Assembly: GCA_002344895.1 (NCBI GenBank)
Contig: DDUR01000020.1
Span: forward strand, 2,070-38,488
Length of the DNA stretch: 36,419 nt
Origin: Ignavibacteria bacterium UBA2333
GTDB lineage: Bacteria > Bacteroidota > Ignavibacteria > Kapaibacteriales > Kapaibacteriaceae
Direction of reading: 5' to 3'
Of this stretch, positions 33,932 through 36,419 are shown piece by piece. The notes under the pieces were generated by a model, which made no database searches, was not told the origin of the DNA, and saw nothing but the letters and a program-made list of their open reading frames with translations. The translations under genes and the position numbers were made by a program. Numbering within the stretch: the stretch's first letter is position 1; each line of letters starts with the position of its first letter.

Positions 33932-35287
33932 ATGACGAAAATTCTTCGTCGGTGGTTGTTGCCTGTTCGCGAGGTAGTGAGTCGCGGTACGGATGCAGTT
34001 GTCGAATCGCGCCTTACTGACGAAGGTCTACTCGTTGTCTCAGTGCTGTCGGCCATGGTCGTAGGGCTTGCAATTGCCGTATTTCATGTTGGGCTTACCT
34101 ACGCTGAGTCCTGGTTCCATTGGCTCGGAACAAGTGTTGATCTTGGTTTGACGGTATTAACAGTGCCGCTGTTAGCAGCTCTCGGGGGACTGACGGTAGG
34201 CGTGTTAAAGCGCACGATGTTTCGAGACCTCGTTGCTCATGAGGGGCTGGAGACCGTTGTACATCTTGCTGATGATCAAGGACATGCACCGGGGTTTCTC
34301 CACGGTTTACGTGCCCTGCTACTGTCGACAATTTCGATTGCCACCGGTGGAGGAGCAGGGCGGGAGGCACCAACGATCATCCTTGGTGCGTCGATGGCAA
34401 GCACTGTTGGACGTCTGGTTGTCCTACGTCCCTCTCAAATTCGCATTATCGGCGCGGCAGGCGCAGCCGCAGCAATCTCGGGTATCTTTAATGCACCACT
34501 CGGCGGAATTGTCTTTGCGATCGAGATAATATCAGGAGATATTAAAAGTAAGACCTTCATCCCTGTTGTTATCTCCAGCGTTGTATCAACATCTGTGGTG
34601 CGACTACTTCTTGGCAATCATATACTGCTTCGGACTCCGGCGTTTCTTGATGCTCTGTCGATGGTCGATCTCGGCCTTCTAGCAATTGCTGGTGTTCTCA
34701 GTGCCTTTGTAGCCCTATACTACCTGCGAACATATCGCATAACACATGTTTTCATTCGCTCATCGTTTCAGAGCCTGCCGTTTATTCTTCGACCAATGTT
34801 CGGAGGCCTGCTCGCTGGCATACCGCTTATATTTCTACCGGCATTGCTTGAAACATCGTACGAACCCATCAACAACGCCATTGCCGGGATTGGCGTTCTC
34901 TGGATATCTATTGCTACGATCGTATTAAAGCCGGTGACAAATGCGATTACGTTGGCAAGTGGAGGTGAGGGAGGAACGTTTGCTCCTTCACTTAAGGTTG
35001 GTGCACTCTTCGGATACTGCCTTGGAATGGCAGCGGAATACGTCGTTCCCGGAGTACCACCTGGCATGTTTGCGCTTGTCTGCGCAGGTGCTGTCGTATC
35101 AGGAACATTTTCTGCACCCTTAACCGGTGCAATTGTCATTTTTGAGATCAGTGGCAATACATCACTCTTGGTGCCATTACTTTTATCAAGTGTGGTGTGT
35201 CATTTCGTTGTCCGTCGGTTTGCTCTTCAAACATTTAATCCACGAAGTACTGGTATTACGTCGTCACCTCCAGTCATCGCACAGTAA
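33932..35287 (+). CDS. ClC-family chloride channel/antiporter with divergent filter motif
   Basis: 451 aa from the ATG at 33932 (a TTG at 33914 overlapping the previous stop is an alternative). ClC signatures: GGGAGREAPTIILGAS with the gating Glu145 in place (GREGP has become GREAP), ISGIFNAPLGGIVFAIEII, GGEGGTFAPSLKVGALFG, and SGTFSAPLTGAIVIFEI. The usual GSGIP selectivity motif is not recognisable; the equivalent segment reads VAHEGLETVVHLA. There are no CBS domains. It likely moves Cl- or another anion, coupled to H+ if the Glu is active. It follows nhaA, giving paired cation and anion transport. Confidence 0.9.
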   Translation: MTKILRRWLLPVREVVSRGTDAVVESRLTDEGLLVVSVLSAMVVGLAIAVFHVGLTYAESWFHWLGTSVDLGLTVLTVPLLAALGGLTVGVLKRTMFRDLVAHEGLETVVHLADDQGHAPGFLHGLRALLLSTISIATGGGAGREAPTIILGASMASTVGRLVVLRPSQIRIIGAAGAAAAISGIFNAPLGGIVFAIEIISGDIKSKTFIPVVISSVVSTSVVRLLLGNHILLRTPAFLDALSMVDLGLLAIAGVLSAFVALYYLRTYRITHVFIRSSFQSLPFILRPMFGGLLAGIPLIFLPALLETSYEPINNAIAGIGVLWISIATIVLKPVTNAITLASGGEGGTFAPSLKVGALFGYCLGMAAEYVVPGVPPGMFALVCAGAVVSGTFSAPLTGAIVIFEISGNTSLLVPLLLSSVVCHFVVRRFALQTFNPRSTGITSSPPVIAQ

Positions 35288-35309
35288 CTGTTTCGGAGCA
35301 CCATAAACT

Positions 35310-35609
35310 ATGCTGACTCACTACTTACTTTTCTACACTGTCACAGATGACTATGTAGAACGACGAGCCGCATTTCGCGAACAACACCTCGATCTTGCTC
35401 GTTCGTATGCACGTGACGGCCGTCTTGTCCTCGGTGGCGCATTACGGGATCCTGTTGATCAGGCCGTTCTGTTATTCCTCGTTGACGATCCAGCGCTAAT
35501 CAACGAGTTCGTGCGGAATGATCCGTACGTAATACATGGGCTCGTCTCACACTGGACTATACGTCCATGGACAACGGTAGTGGGAGAACATGCCTCACAT
35601 GTAGTGTAA
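35310..35609 (+). CDS. YciI-like small protein
   Basis: 99 aa, the typical length. The pattern fits the YCII family: HYLLFYTVTDDYVERRAAFREQHLDLARSYARDGRLVLGGAL and LINEFVRNDPYVIHGLV, with His25 and Asp in the positions used by that fold (ferredoxin-like). The YciI family includes chlorinated-catechol-type enzymes and proteins of unknown role, so the substrate here cannot be stated. It begins 22 nt after the ClC stop without a clear ribosome-binding site. Confidence 0.85.
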   Translation: MLTHYLLFYTVTDDYVERRAAFREQHLDLARSYARDGRLVLGGALRDPVDQAVLLFLVDDPALINEFVRNDPYVIHGLVSHWTIRPWTTVVGEHASHVV

Positions 35610-35666
35610 TAGCCATACAACCGACTATCACGAATAGCACAAAGTAGACTTAGCCTGACGTTCGTC

Positions 35667-35685
35667 ATGTTCACACGGTGAACAT
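35667..35685. promoter_or_regulatory. Perfect palindrome upstream of the cytochrome b558 gene (candidate operator)
   Basis: ATGTTCAC (35667-35674), ACG, GTGAACAT (35678-35685): an 8-bp inverted repeat with a 3-nt spacer. It spans the region just upstream of the TAGTTTCG box at 35691-35698, where a repressor or activator would act. The regulator is not identified; there is no T-run after it. Confidence 0.5.
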
Positions 35686-35690
35686 CCACG

Positions 35691-35698
35691 TAGTTTCG
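35691..35698 (+). promoter_or_regulatory. Start-proximal -7 box (TAGTTTCG) of the cytochrome b558 gene
   Basis: TAGTTTCG, a TAnnTTTG variant, ends 4 nt before the ATG at 35703, again with no ribosome-binding site, implying a leaderless mRNA. Confidence 0.45.
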
Positions 35699-35702
35699 GT
35701 AC

Positions 35703-36374
35703 ATGTCGCCTTCGAAACAACGCCATATTACCGCATTCGAACTGCTAACAAGCCCTTCTGCAGCAAGTCTCAGAAAACGTATTGAGGCAAGTACCGGTGT
35801 ATTCCTGTTGCTGTTCCTTCTTGAACATGCTGCGGGTAATGCCCTATCAGTCCTACCCGATCCGACGTACTATGATGGTTATGTAGAATTGTTAGGCCGT
35901 ACAATTGTTGTCCGGGTACTTGAAGTATGCTTACTCCTCGTATTCGGAGTGCATATCGTAATCGGCCTAGCGATGAAATATGTTCGACATACAATCATCA
36001 AACGTCGACCAGAGAAGCCCGCACCACCTCGACCGATTCTGCGTGTGGTAGGTTGGACTGGTGCAATCATTATCATTTTTCTTGGCATCCATCTCACTAC
36101 GTTCTTCATTCCAGATCGATTTGGTGCTGACGTCCTCCACCCAAGAGTCCGTATGGCCGAAGCTTTTTCACATTTTCCTTACGTGCTTTTCTATGTCGTG
36201 TCAATGTTTGCCGTATCACTACATCTCTACTACGGCATCTCAAGTGCTCTCGCCACACTTCCACTGGTACCAAGGTCGTGGATACCCGTCCTCATCCGGT
36301 TCGGTCGTATATCGTCAATCGTTGCACCGATTCTTCTTGCACTTACATCACTGATATTCTTCATACGCTCATAG
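35703..36374 (+). CDS. sdhC: Succinate dehydrogenase/fumarate reductase cytochrome b558 subunit
   Basis: 223 aa with five predicted membrane helices. Matches the b558 type of the di-haem subunit: helix I TGVFLLLFLLEHAAGN (His in LLEHAAGN), helix II VFGVHIVIGLAM, helix III IFLGIHLTTFFI and helix IV FAVSLHLYYGISSAL each place a histidine suited for haem ligation. It anchors the SdhAB catalytic part and passes electrons to or from quinone. sdhA and sdhB are expected just past the window end. A palindrome and a -7-like box precede it. Confidence 0.88.
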   Translation: MSPSKQRHITAFELLTSPSAASLRKRIEASTGVFLLLFLLEHAAGNALSVLPDPTYYDGYVELLGRTIVVRVLEVCLLLVFGVHIVIGLAMKYVRHTIIKRRPEKPAPPRPILRVVGWTGAIIIIFLGIHLTTFFIPDRFGADVLHPRVRMAEAFSHFPYVLFYVVSMFAVSLHLYYGISSALATLPLVPRSWIPVLIRFGRISSIVAPILLALTSLIFFIRS

Positions 36375-36375
36375 A

Positions 36376-36419
36376 CACCCCCACCTTCCCCCAACTTCCC
36401 CCATCTTCCCCCAACTTCC
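36376..36419 (+). repeat. Pyrimidine-rich 10-nt tandem repeat at the window edge
   Basis: From 36381 the sequence runs in 10-nt units: CCACCTTCCC, CCAACTTCCC, CCATCTTCCC, then CCAACTTCC cut off by the window end. The consensus is CCAnCTTCCC, essentially all pyrimidine apart from the A residues. It starts a few nt after the sdhC stop and continues beyond the visible region, so its full copy number is unknown. Confidence 0.8.

Noticed and set aside
1..36419. CRISPR array, tRNA, rRNA, prophage or insertion sequence
   Set aside because: No repeat-spacer pattern, cloverleaf-like gap, integrase or transposase could be found.

Overview
This window looks like a chromosomal segment of a bacterium from the Bacteroidota/Chlorobiota/Ignavibacteria-Kapabacteria side of the tree. 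The evidence is two secreted proteins with type IX secretion (T9SS) C-terminal sorting domains (123-4274 and 14385-15836), an HMA-AraC copper regulator of a kind common in that group, an OprO/P-type porin, and start-proximal TAnnTTTG boxes that match the known Bacteroidota -7 promoter element. I see no rRNA, tRNA, CRISPR array, insertion sequence or phage gene. The content is mostly housekeeping and envelope/ion homeostasis, with a few accessory-looking modules.

Layout. 1-7000 (minus strand): a strong terminator, a large T9SS-secreted beta-helix/Ig protein, and an M1 aminopeptidase. 7034-11290 (plus): a FluC fluoride channel, an MscS channel, a lipoprotein MsrA and a first Cu+-ATPase. 11319-14323 (plus): a Cys-rich DUF3109 protein overlapping rpoN (sigma-54), then an HTH regulator resembling a WYL protein without its WYL domain. 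14385-20592: a copper module, with a T9SS-secreted BNR protein carrying a CxCC motif, divergent from an HMA-AraC regulator that is followed by a second Cu+-ATPase, a membrane-anchored cupredoxin and a His/Met-rich probable outer-membrane barrel. 20598-25351 (minus): ade-nadC and pfkA-DUF1844-nadK, two tightly overlapping nucleotide/NAD(P)/glycolysis operons. 25545-31385 (plus): a phosphate regulon with an OprO/P porin and pstS-pstC-pstA-pstB-phoU. 31421-35287 (plus): rfbA-nhaA-DUF4286-ClC, overlapping like an operon. 35310-36374: a YciI-like protein and the cytochrome b558 subunit of succinate dehydrogenase/fumarate reductase, running off the window in a 10-nt pyrimidine-rich tandem repeat.

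How parts fit. The copper module covers sensing (HMA-AraC), inner-membrane export (CopA), periplasmic binding (cupredoxin) and possibly outer-membrane handling or export (His/Met barrel), with a divergent secreted Cys-motif protein. The phosphate block pairs outer-membrane uptake with the complete Pst ABC transporter and PhoU. The two phosphate transcription units share a 12-nt upstream motif, although no phoB/phoR is visible. The PstC here carries an unusual repeat-bearing periplasmic linker whose peptide is conserved between repeats despite synonymous codon divergence. Several transcription-unit-leading genes have a -7-like box only 4-7 nt before the start codon, suggesting leaderless or nearly leaderless mRNAs, while genes inside operons use Shine-Dalgarno sequences or ATGA/TGACRTG junctions.
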